Source: Chitinophaga japonensis (GTDB lineage: Bacteria; Bacteroidota; Bacteroidia; Chitinophagales; Chitinophagaceae). Taken from it: a stretch of DNA of 64,000 bases. The notes beneath the pieces were generated by a model. The model was not told the DNA's origin, did not search any database, and saw only the letters and a program-made list of their open reading frames with translations. The DNA lies in assembly GCF_007830125.1 (NCBI RefSeq), contig NZ_VLLG01000005.1, forward strand, positions 434,001 through 498,000. The letters run 5' to 3'. The stretch's first letter is position 1; every line of letters begins with the position of its first letter. Positions 25,144 to 33,020 of the stretch are shown here, piece after piece. Position numbers and translations under genes: made by a program.

Positions 25144-26160
25144 ATGACCATAGATTACAGGAGCGATACCTTCACCAAACCCACCCCGGGCATGCTGCAG
25201 GCCATGCTGGCTGCTGAAACCGGTGACGACGTGTTCGGGGAGGATCCCGGCGTGAACAGGCTGGAAGCCATGATGGCAGACTTTTTTGGCAAAGCGGCAG
25301 CCCTATACTGCCCTTCCGGCACAATGAGCAACCAGGTTGCCATAAAGGCGCATACCCTGCCGGGCGACGAGGTGATCTGCAGCCACCTGGCGCATGTGTA
25401 CATCTATGAGGGAGGCGGCATCGCTTTCAATGCCGGCGCCCAGGTAAGGCCGCTCACCGGCGAGCGCGGCATGATCAGCGCGGCGGAAGTGGCGGCAGCC
25501 ATTAACCCCGATGATGTGCACAAGGCCCGCACCTCCCTGGTATGCCTGGAGAATACAGCCAACCGCGGCGGAGGCTGCTGCTATGACTGGGAGGAGATCC
25601 TGCAGATCCGGGCCGTATGCCGGGAGCATGGCCTTCGCCTGCACCTGGACGGGGCCCGGCTCTTCAATGCCCTGATCGCTACCCGGCAGGACCCTAAAGC
25701 CTACGGTGAGACTTTTGACAGCATTTCCGTTTGCCTCAACAAAGGCATGGGCTGCCCCATGGGCTCCGTACTGCTGGGCGGCACAGAATTTATCCGGGAA
25801 GCGCGCCGTATCCGCAAAAAACTGGGCGGGGGCCTGCGGCAGGCAGGCTATATGGCCGCCACCGGCATTTATGCCATGGAAAACCACCTGCAGCGGCTGG
25901 AGGAAGACCACCAGCACGCCAAGCAGATCGCGCACACGCTGCTGGAGAAGAACTTTACCGGCCACATGCTGCCGGTGGAGACCAATATCCTCATTTTTGA
26001 AGTGGCGGGCGACTGGACGCCGGCCTCCTTTGCCGCCCACCTGGAAAAAGAAAGCATCAGGGTGATGCCTATTTCCGGCACCCAGGTCCGTATGGTCACC
26101 CACCTGGACGTTACCAGGGAAATGGTGGACCGGACCTGTGAGATCATCAGCCTGATGTAA
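25144..26160 (+). CDS. ltaE: Low-specificity L-threonine aldolase
   Basis: 338 aa PLP fold type I enzyme that cleaves threonine/allo-threonine to glycine and acetaldehyde. N-terminus YRSDTFTKPTPGMLQAM with GDDVFGEDPGVNRLE is diagnostic of the family; LHLDGARLFNA carries the PLP-ring Asp, and the Schiff-base lysine is K200 in SVCLNKGMGCPMGS. Monocistronic and convergent with the M64 gene (16 bp apart). Confidence 0.93.
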   Translation: MTIDYRSDTFTKPTPGMLQAMLAAETGDDVFGEDPGVNRLEAMMADFFGKAAALYCPSGTMSNQVAIKAHTLPGDEVICSHLAHVYIYEGGGIAFNAGAQVRPLTGERGMISAAEVAAAINPDDVHKARTSLVCLENTANRGGGCCYDWEEILQIRAVCREHGLRLHLDGARLFNALIATRQDPKAYGETFDSISVCLNKGMGCPMGSVLLGGTEFIREARRIRKKLGGGLRQAGYMAATGIYAMENHLQRLEEDHQHAKQIAHTLLEKNFTGHMLPVETNILIFEVAGDWTPASFAAHLEKESIRVMPISGTQVRMVTHLDVTREMVDRTCEIISLM

Positions 26161-26176
26161 AAAAATATGCGGGTGT

Positions 26177-28288
26177 TTACCACCAGCCCAGCTTGTGATA
26201 ATTAAAGTTGTGAATATAGTTGGGGCTAAGGTATACCTGCGACAGGCTGCTGGTATTGGAGCGGAGCATGCCGAACCAGTTCGTGTTGTAAATGAACAGG
26301 TCGTCGTAGCCCGCGCCGCCGTTGAAATTGGTCACGGCCAGTTTGTCCACGCCGCCCAGGTTCCAGCTACCGATCCAGTCCTTCTGCCAGGTGCCGCTCA
26401 AAGCCGCACCGGAAGAGCGGAGTATGCCCAGGTACTCCTTGTCCCAGTTGCTGGTATTATAAATGTACAGGTCCTTTTTGCCGTCGCCGTTCACATCGGC
26501 CAGGTACAGGCGGTCATTGGGCGCCATTTCCCAGCCCGGTATCACGCCATCGTAGCGTTTTACATAAGCCAGGTCATTACCGGTGGAGCGTACCATCAGC
26601 AGGTATTCCGGGTTCCAGTTGGTACCGTTGAACACGTACATGTCCGCTTTCCCGTCCCCGTTGAAGTCACCTACAAAATGCTGGTCGTTATCGGCCATGG
26701 TCCAGCCGGGCAGGGTGTTGCTGAACACTTTGATGCAGCTTACGCTGTTGCCGGCGGATTTTACCATGCCTACATAGTTGGTGCTCCAGTCCTTGAGGTT
26801 GGCCAGGTACAGGTCGTCCTTGCCATCGCCGTCGAAGTCGCCCACATAGAACCTGTCATTCTTGTTCATGATCCAGTAACCGGGCGCGCCCAGGTTGTTG
26901 TCATACCTTTTTATAAAGGACATCTTGCTGCCGGTGGACTTCATCATGCCTACATATTTGGTGCTCCAGTTGGTGGTGTTCACAATGTAGAAATCGTCCT
27001 TGCCGTCGCCGTCGAAATCGCCTACGTAAAAATCATCGCCGGCGGACATCTGCCAGCCTTCCAGCAGTTTGTCATATCTTTTAATACAGTCGAAACCGTT
27101 ACCATTGGAGCGGAGCAGGGCAAAATACGGTCCATGGCTGCCCCAGTTGGTGCCGTTGAACACGAAGAGGTCTTTTTTGCCATCGCCGTTGAAATCCGCT
27201 ACGTAGAACTTGTCGCCAGGTGTGAATTGCCAGCTTGATCCGCCGGTGTTCACCCTTTCGGTAGCGGTAAAAATGTGGTTCATCTCCCCGCCATCTGAGC
27301 TGTACAGGGCCAGGCTGTTGCCAAAGTGCAGCGCCAGGTCGCCCCTGCCGTCGCCGGTAAAGTCGCCTGCATAGGAGTTATTGAAATTATAGCTGCGGTA
27401 AGGCTTTACCCGGGTCTGCATTTCGTTGTAGCATACGGGGCAGAACAGGGGCGAGTTACCGCGCATGCGGCAGTTCACCACCGGGCGGAACTTGCCCTGG
27501 CCGGTGTATTGCGCGCCTTCAAACAGGCCGGCGTCCCTGTCCGTATCAATACCTGCAGGTGCAGCAGCGCCGCAGCCGGTGGTAGTGGGCACGGCGCGGG
27601 ATGCCGGTACGAAATTCTTCCACTGGCCTTTGAGGGTATTGCGGTTCGTGTTCGTGGTCACGTTCATCGCGGTGGGCTCTGCGCCGCTGTATACTTCACA
27701 GTCCACGGTGTACTCATCGGCCAGCAGGCCTACCATATGGCCCATTTCATGCGCGGCTACGGTCCAGCCGGGATCGTTGTCGTTGGTGCCGCGGGTGATG
27801 GCCAGCCTGCCGCCGCCTGCGCAGCCGCCAAAACCGGTCTCATTGAGGATAATGAACACGTAGTTGTACTGCGGCACCAGGGAAGTGAGGATGTTATTGA
27901 GCCGGGTGGCGGTATTGGGGCCGGGCTCCATCCAGCAGCGGTCCCATATGCCGCTGTAGCGGTAGTCAAGCGCGGTGTTGCGGGCGGTGGTCACGTTACC
28001 GTCTGCATCCACCCTGGTAACGCCGGACTGGGTGGAATTGGCGTTGATGCGGTAAATGTTATAGGCATCCATCGTTTCGTCGAACAGGTCCTGGTTGAAG
28101 AGGTTCCTCACCAGGTTGTTCACATGGGTATTGTAGGCTGCCTGGTCAGCGGCAGTGAAGCCGTCGCCGATGATGACGAGGTTCAGCTTGGCGCCGTTAG
28201 CGCCGTTGCGCAACAGCTCCGTTACGGTTTGGGCCTGCGAGGCTGCGCACAGCACACAGCATAATATGCCCAGGAATATCTTTTGCAT
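26177..28288 (-). CDS. Secreted M64-family metallopeptidase with VCBS/FG-GAP repeats
   Basis: 703 aa. Signal peptide MQKIFLGILCCVLCAASQAQ; the N-terminal ~300 residues form an M64 (IgA peptidase-like) domain with the zinc site HEMGHMVGLLADEY at residues 180-193 and start KLNLVIIGDGFTAAD. Residues ~310-690 contain about seven blades with D-x-[ND]-G-D-G-[KR]-x-D calcium-binding loops (DFTGDGRGD, DFNGDGKKD, DFDGDGKDD, DVNGDGKKD), an FG-GAP/VCBS propeller. Probably secreted to the surface or medium. It lies 34 bp after the STN-domain gene and is likely co-transcribed with it. Confidence 0.88.
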   Translation of the reverse strand: MQKIFLGILCCVLCAASQAQTVTELLRNGANGAKLNLVIIGDGFTAADQAAYNTHVNNLVRNLFNQDLFDETMDAYNIYRINANSTQSGVTRVDADGNVTTARNTALDYRYSGIWDRCWMEPGPNTATRLNNILTSLVPQYNYVFIILNETGFGGCAGGGRLAITRGTNDNDPGWTVAAHEMGHMVGLLADEYTVDCEVYSGAEPTAMNVTTNTNRNTLKGQWKNFVPASRAVPTTTGCGAAAPAGIDTDRDAGLFEGAQYTGQGKFRPVVNCRMRGNSPLFCPVCYNEMQTRVKPYRSYNFNNSYAGDFTGDGRGDLALHFGNSLALYSSDGGEMNHIFTATERVNTGGSSWQFTPGDKFYVADFNGDGKKDLFVFNGTNWGSHGPYFALLRSNGNGFDCIKRYDKLLEGWQMSAGDDFYVGDFDGDGKDDFYIVNTTNWSTKYVGMMKSTGSKMSFIKRYDNNLGAPGYWIMNKNDRFYVGDFDGDGKDDLYLANLKDWSTNYVGMVKSAGNSVSCIKVFSNTLPGWTMADNDQHFVGDFNGDGKADMYVFNGTNWNPEYLLMVRSTGNDLAYVKRYDGVIPGWEMAPNDRLYLADVNGDGKKDLYIYNTSNWDKEYLGILRSSGAALSGTWQKDWIGSWNLGGVDKLAVTNFNGGAGYDDLFIYNTNWFGMLRSNTSSLSQVYLSPNYIHNFNYHKLGWW

Positions 28289-28322
28289 CTTGAATACTTT
28301 TTGTTGGGGTGAACGAAAGGGG

Positions 28323-29477
28323 TTATTGACGGCGGATCACTTTCTGCAATGCATCGGTGCTGATCACGCCTTTACGCTGCAGGGCATTGGCCTGCAGCAT
28401 TTTCACGTTACGGCTTTCCGGTACGGCCTCCCCGCGCACTTTGGAAAATTCCAGCGACGGGGCCTTTATGGCGTTCTTGTCCAGCACCTGCCTGGGCAGG
28501 GTGATATTGATATAGGCTTCCTTTGCCTGCAGCACCTTATGGTTGCCGTCCGGCGAATAGGCGTGCATTTCCAGGGGGTCCTGGAAGGAGCCGGTGTATA
28601 CTTCGCGGCCGTTGTCCTTCAACTGGTACACATACTCGCTGGTAGCGGTGCTGTCCTCTACCAGGCGACCATTCACCCGGGAATAGCTCACCGGCTCGTA
28701 GCCGTTGGGCGTTACCCTTACCACTACTTTTACATAGTAGTCATCTGACTGCTGCAAGGTGACCGGTTTTACCAGTTGCTGGGCGCGGATGCCGGTGGCG
28801 GCCACGCGCAGGGGCATATTGCCCGCAGTGGGCGCCAAAGTGGCCGTGCGGCTGATCGCGGCGGTACCTGCTACCGTAGCCGGGCTGGCCAGGGTGGCGG
28901 TCCTGGCTACCCGTTTGGCCGTTACCGGCACGCTGGTAGCCTTGATGGCCGTGGCCGCGGGCTGGGCCTGCAGGCGGGCTTTGAGGGTGGGCGCTACATT
29001 GCGCGCACCGGTTTGTTTGGTTTCCGGGCGGCGGTCTTCCAGCTCAACGTCTCCCTTTTTGAAGCGGTAGAAGAAACGGGCCGCCGGCGGCAGGGCCTCC
29101 CGCAGCGCATCGTCAATGAACTTGTCCACCACGTTGCAGGTAATACGGGTATCCAGGGATATCTCCGTAACGAACAGCATGATCTGGTAAGAAGATTCCA
29201 GGCTGCTGATCAGCTCTGACAGGGGCACATCGGCGGCTTTAATGGACATTTTGCCGCTTTTGGCGTCATAGCGGATGCTGATCTCCGCTGCCGGGTGGCG
29301 GTATGCAGCAGGATGGTTTGCCAGGATACGGCTCCCCGGCGCGGGATATACCAGCACGCAGGAGAACATGACCGTCAGCAGGGTCCTGATCCGGGCGGTA
29401 AGCTTCCTGTACAGCGGGTGGACGGGCCTCCGTTGTTCGCTTCCCGGCGGAAGCAAATGAGTGGTGTTCGGTTTCAT
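28323..29477 (-). CDS. STN-domain-containing exported protein of unknown function
   Basis: 384 aa. A hydrophobic segment near residues 31-50 (TLLTVMFSCVLVYPAPGS) looks like a long-n-region signal. Residues ~65-130 (ISIRYDAKSGKMSIKAADVPLSELISSLESSYQIMLFVTEISLDTRITCNV) match the STN fold found at the N-termini of secretins and TonB receptors. A low-complexity Ala/Thr/Val linker (about 155-240, with ATxAxTAT steps) leads to a C-terminal beta domain. No barrel follows, so it is neither a receptor nor a secretin. Operon partner of the M64 peptidase gene. Confidence 0.72.
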   Translation of the reverse strand: MKPNTTHLLPPGSEQRRPVHPLYRKLTARIRTLLTVMFSCVLVYPAPGSRILANHPAAYRHPAAEISIRYDAKSGKMSIKAADVPLSELISSLESSYQIMLFVTEISLDTRITCNVVDKFIDDALREALPPAARFFYRFKKGDVELEDRRPETKQTGARNVAPTLKARLQAQPAATAIKATSVPVTAKRVARTATLASPATVAGTAAISRTATLAPTAGNMPLRVAATGIRAQQLVKPVTLQQSDDYYVKVVVRVTPNGYEPVSYSRVNGRLVEDSTATSEYVYQLKDNGREVYTGSFQDPLEMHAYSPDGNHKVLQAKEAYINITLPRQVLDKNAIKAPSLEFSKVRGEAVPESRNVKMLQANALQRKGVISTDALQKVIRRQ

Positions 29478-29684
29478 GATCTTTCTTTTGGGGTTATAAA
29501 AAAATGAGCTTCAGGGTCCATCCTCCATACGGGTGTAACGCCGAAATGTGCTGCGATACGGGTTTCGGGGTTATGGACAATGAATTTCCCCGCAATACTA
29601 GGCCATTCTGCCAAAAGTTGCCCGCCTGAAGTTGGTGGTTGGCTTGAAAAGTTTAATATCTGGCAGATTTGAGGAGATAAACGT

Positions 29685-29801
29685 AAAATCCCAAATCCCA
29701 AATCCCAAAATGCAAGGCAGGCCCCCAACTGATACTGAACGGTTATTTGTGGCCAGGTGGCTGCCCCGGATTGGAATTTGGGATTTGGGTTTTGGAATTT
29801 T
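29685..29801. repeat. Heptad inverted repeat, family A copy 3
   Basis: Left arm 29685-29713 (repeated CCCAAAT) and right arm 29768-29801 (TTGGAAT, TTGGGAT, TTGGGTT, TTGGAAT). It sits in the 346-bp gap (29478-29823) between the STN gene and valS; its right arm runs into the valS promoter. Confidence 0.8.
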
Positions 29802-29802
29802 A

Positions 29803-29810
29803 TATTTTTG
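29803..29810 (+). promoter_or_regulatory. -7 box of valS
   Basis: TATTTTTG is a perfect -7 box; a TTTG 22 nt upstream (29777-29780) lies inside the heptad repeat arm. Predicted start near 29816, about 8 nt before the ATG. Confidence 0.55.
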
Positions 29811-29823
29811 CAGACCTATTATA

Positions 29824-32487
29824 ATGACAAGCATGGAACTTTCTAAGAATTATCTACCGGCAGCTACAGAGGAAAAATGGTACCGGCACTGGACAGACAA
29901 GGGCTATTTCAGGAGCCAGCCTGATAACCGCCCGCCCTTTACGATCGTGATACCCCCTCCCAACGTTACCGGGGTGCTGCATATGGGGCATACCCTCAAT
30001 GAAACGGTACAGGACATCCTGGTGCGCCATGCGCGCATGAGCGGCTTCAACGCCTGCTGGGTGCCCGGCTCCGACCATGCTTCCATAGCCACCGAAGCGA
30101 AAGTGGTAGACATGCTGAAACGCGAGAAAGGCATTGAGAAATCCCAGCTTAGCCGCGAGGAATTCCTGCGCTATGCCTATGAGTGGAAGGACAAGTACGG
30201 CGGCATTATTTACCAGCAGATCAAAAAGCTGGGCTGCTCCTGCGACTGGGACCGGGTGACCTTTACCATGGACGATCATTACTACGAGGCGGTGATCAAA
30301 GTGTTCAACGACCTGTACAAGAAAGGACTGATCTACCGTGGGGCGCGCATGATCAACTGGGACCCCAAGGCCAAAACGGCGCTGAGCGACGAGGAAGTGG
30401 AATATAAAGACCTGCAGGGCAAACTATATTACGTGAACTACGCCATCGTGGACAGCGAGAACAATGCTACCGGCGATTTCATTACCATTGCCACCCAGCG
30501 CCCCGAAACCATCATGGGCGATACCGCCATTTGCGTAAACCCTTCCGATGAGCGCTATGCGCACCTGCGGGGCCGTTATGCCGTGGTGCCCCTGGTAAAC
30601 CGCAAGGTGCCCGTGATATTCGACGAATACGTAGACCCCTCCTTTGGCACCGGCGCGCTGAAAGTAACGCCGGCGCATGATATCAATGACTACAACCTGG
30701 GCCTGAAACATCACTTGGAAGTGGTGGACACGCTGAACGAAGACGGTACGCTGAGCGCCGCCGCCGGCGTGTTCATTGGCGAAGACCGTTTTACCGCCCG
30801 GAAAAAAGTAGTGGCTGCATTGCAGGAGCAGGGCATACTGAGCAAGGAGGAGGTATACACCACCCGCCTGGGATACAGCCAGCGCAATCCCGATACCGTG
30901 GTGGAGCCGCGCATCAGCACGCAGTGGTTCGTAAAGATGGCGGAGCTGGCCAAACCGGCCCTGGAGGCCGTAGTCAACGGTGATGTACGCATACATCCCG
31001 GCGACCGCTTCCTGGCCACCTACAGGTATTGGATGGAGAATGTGAAGGACTGGTGCATCAGCCGGCAACTGTGGTGGGGACAACGTATCCCGGCCTATTA
31101 CGCGCCGGACGGCAGCTTTGAGGTAGCCGAAACAGCGGAACAGGCGCTGGCGCAGTTCCATGCCCGGCCGGACTTTGCCGGCCTGCAAGCGGCGGACCTG
31201 CGGCAGGACGAGGACGTGCTGGATACCTGGTTCTCCTCCTGGCTGTGGCCTATGGAGGTGTTCCATGGCATTACGCAACCAGGCAATAAAGAGATAGACT
31301 ACTACTACCCTACCAGCGTGCTGGTAACCGGGCAGGATATCATCTTCTTCTGGGTGGCGCGCATGATCATGGCCGGCCTGGAATACAAGCAGGAAAAGCC
31401 TTTCAGCGATGTATACTTTACCGGCATGGTGCGCGACAAGCTGGGCCGCAAGATGAGCAAATCCCTGGGCAACTCGCCGGACCTGCTGGAGCTGATAGAC
31501 CGCTTTGGCGCGGATGCCGTGCGCTTTGGCATCATGATCTCTTCTCCTGCCGGCAACGACCTCCTGTTTGACGAAGCCAGTTGCGAGCAGGGACGCAATT
31601 TCTGCAACAAGATATGGAACGCGCTGAAGCTCGTGAAAATGTGGGAAGCCCGGCAGTCAGCCGAAGAAAAAGACAGCACGGAAAGCGCATTCGCCATCCA
31701 ATGGTTCGACAGCCGCCTGCGGGAAGTACGGCAGGAGGTGGACCAACTGTTCAGGGACTTCCGGCTGAGCGAGGCGCTGAAAACCATTTACAGCCTGGTA
31801 TGGGACGATTTCTGCAGTTGGTACCTGGAGTGGGTGAAGCCCGGCTTTGAACAGCCGATTGCCACCGGCGTATACCGCCAGACGCTGCAATTCTTTGAGC
31901 AGTTGATGCAATTGCTGCACCCTTTCATGCCTTTTGTAACAGAAGAGCTGTACCAGCAACTGCAAACCAGGGCCGCAGGCGACGACCTGATCATCCGGCA
32001 GTTCCAGCCGGTGGCAGCGCCGGGCCACGCCATCCTGGTGGAAGGCGCGCTGGCCAAAGAGGTGATCAGCAGCATCCGCGACGCCCGCAACAAGCACCAG
32101 CTCAAACCGAAGGACCCGATCACCCTGCACATTGATACCCATCATGAAAACGCCTTCCGCCAGATAGAAAGCATCCTGGCCAAACAGGTGAATGCCAAAG
32201 CTATCGTGTATACGAAAACGGCGGTGCCGGGCGGCATTACCCTGGTGGTGCAAAAGGACAAACTCTATATTGAAACGGAAAAGACGCTGGATACCGGCGC
32301 CCAGAAGGCGCAATTGGAGCAGGACCTGGTATACCAGCAGGGCTTCCTGGCATCTGTAGAGAAAAAGCTGGGCAACGAGCGTTTTGTCCAGAACGCCAAA
32401 CCCGAAGTGGTGGCCGCAGAGCGCAAGAAAAAAGCCGATGCGGAGGAAAAGATACGGGTGATCATGGAGAGCCTGAAGCAGATGTAA
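29824..32487 (+). CDS. valS: Valyl-tRNA synthetase
   Basis: 887 aa class I synthetase. HIGH motif as HMGH (residues 53-56, in PPPNVTGVLHMGHTLNE), KMSKS at about residue 543 (LGRKMSKSLGN), editing domain with TQRPETIMGDTA, anticodon-binding domain and a C-terminal coiled coil (AERKKKADAEEKIRVIMESL). I start at the first ATG after the promoter (29824, MTSMELSKNY); ATG 29833 is an alternative. The frame extends 64 codons further upstream through the repeat and is not coding there. Confidence 0.96.
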   Translation: MTSMELSKNYLPAATEEKWYRHWTDKGYFRSQPDNRPPFTIVIPPPNVTGVLHMGHTLNETVQDILVRHARMSGFNACWVPGSDHASIATEAKVVDMLKREKGIEKSQLSREEFLRYAYEWKDKYGGIIYQQIKKLGCSCDWDRVTFTMDDHYYEAVIKVFNDLYKKGLIYRGARMINWDPKAKTALSDEEVEYKDLQGKLYYVNYAIVDSENNATGDFITIATQRPETIMGDTAICVNPSDERYAHLRGRYAVVPLVNRKVPVIFDEYVDPSFGTGALKVTPAHDINDYNLGLKHHLEVVDTLNEDGTLSAAAGVFIGEDRFTARKKVVAALQEQGILSKEEVYTTRLGYSQRNPDTVVEPRISTQWFVKMAELAKPALEAVVNGDVRIHPGDRFLATYRYWMENVKDWCISRQLWWGQRIPAYYAPDGSFEVAETAEQALAQFHARPDFAGLQAADLRQDEDVLDTWFSSWLWPMEVFHGITQPGNKEIDYYYPTSVLVTGQDIIFFWVARMIMAGLEYKQEKPFSDVYFTGMVRDKLGRKMSKSLGNSPDLLELIDRFGADAVRFGIMISSPAGNDLLFDEASCEQGRNFCNKIWNALKLVKMWEARQSAEEKDSTESAFAIQWFDSRLREVRQEVDQLFRDFRLSEALKTIYSLVWDDFCSWYLEWVKPGFEQPIATGVYRQTLQFFEQLMQLLHPFMPFVTEELYQQLQTRAAGDDLIIRQFQPVAAPGHAILVEGALAKEVISSIRDARNKHQLKPKDPITLHIDTHHENAFRQIESILAKQVNAKAIVYTKTAVPGGITLVVQKDKLYIETEKTLDTGAQKAQLEQDLVYQQGFLASVEKKLGNERFVQNAKPEVVAAERKKKADAEEKIRVIMESLKQM

Positions 32488-32537
32488 TTTTTAGCGGCAG
32501 CAAACGTTAAATGTAGATGCCGCTGCTTACTTATACT

Positions 32538-33017
32538 ATGATACGAAAGACCTTTTTATTGTACGGGCTGTTACTGGCGGGTTGCGCGCAGGTATGTGCG
32601 CAATCTGCCGGTAAGGGCAAAACAGGGAATAAAAAACCGCTCCGCTTCCGTACCACCTGGGGCGTTTTCCTGAGCGATACCCTGCCCCGCCCGGAAGTGG
32701 TGAAGCTGCTGGATTCCTCCCTGGTAGTGCGCGACCAGCAGAACAACAAATATCCCGTGGTATCCTTTGACCTCACCTATGCACAAAAGGAACCCTACCT
32801 GAACGACACCACCGGCCGGCCGGGCTTCTATACGGAGTACATCGGGGACTCCTTCCGGTCCGACAAGCTCTCCCCCCTCTGGAGCAGCCGTTTAAAGGAC
32901 ATGCTGTCCACCGGCGAGGTCCTTTTCTTCGATAACATTATCATTAAATATCCCGGCCCCGCGGGGCAGGAGGACAAATACTACCGTGTTCCCGAACTAA
33001 GAATTGTGGTCCGGTGA
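32538..33017 (+). CDS. Small exported protein of unknown function
   Basis: 159 aa from MIRKTFLLYGLLLAGCAQVCAQ, a signal peptide (the LAGC may act as a lipobox). The mature part begins basic (SAGKGKTGNKKPLRFRTTWG) and continues with FLSDTLPRPEVVKLLDSSLVVRDQQNNKYPVVSFDLTYAQKEP. No domain recognised; it resembles exported proteins of the Bacteroidota gliding/type IX accessory size class only in layout. It follows valS by about 50 bp and ends 3 bp from the stop of the convergent outer-membrane peptidase gene. Confidence 0.7.
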   Translation: MIRKTFLLYGLLLAGCAQVCAQSAGKGKTGNKKPLRFRTTWGVFLSDTLPRPEVVKLLDSSLVVRDQQNNKYPVVSFDLTYAQKEPYLNDTTGRPGFYTEYIGDSFRSDKLSPLWSSRLKDMLSTGEVLFFDNIIIKYPGPAGQEDKYYRVPELRIVVR

Positions 33018-33020
33018 CGT

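Noticed and set aside
26195..27238. 347-codon open frame on the plus strand with repeats
   Set aside because: Shadow of the calcium-loop repeats of the M64 peptidase gene; its periodicity is inherited from them.
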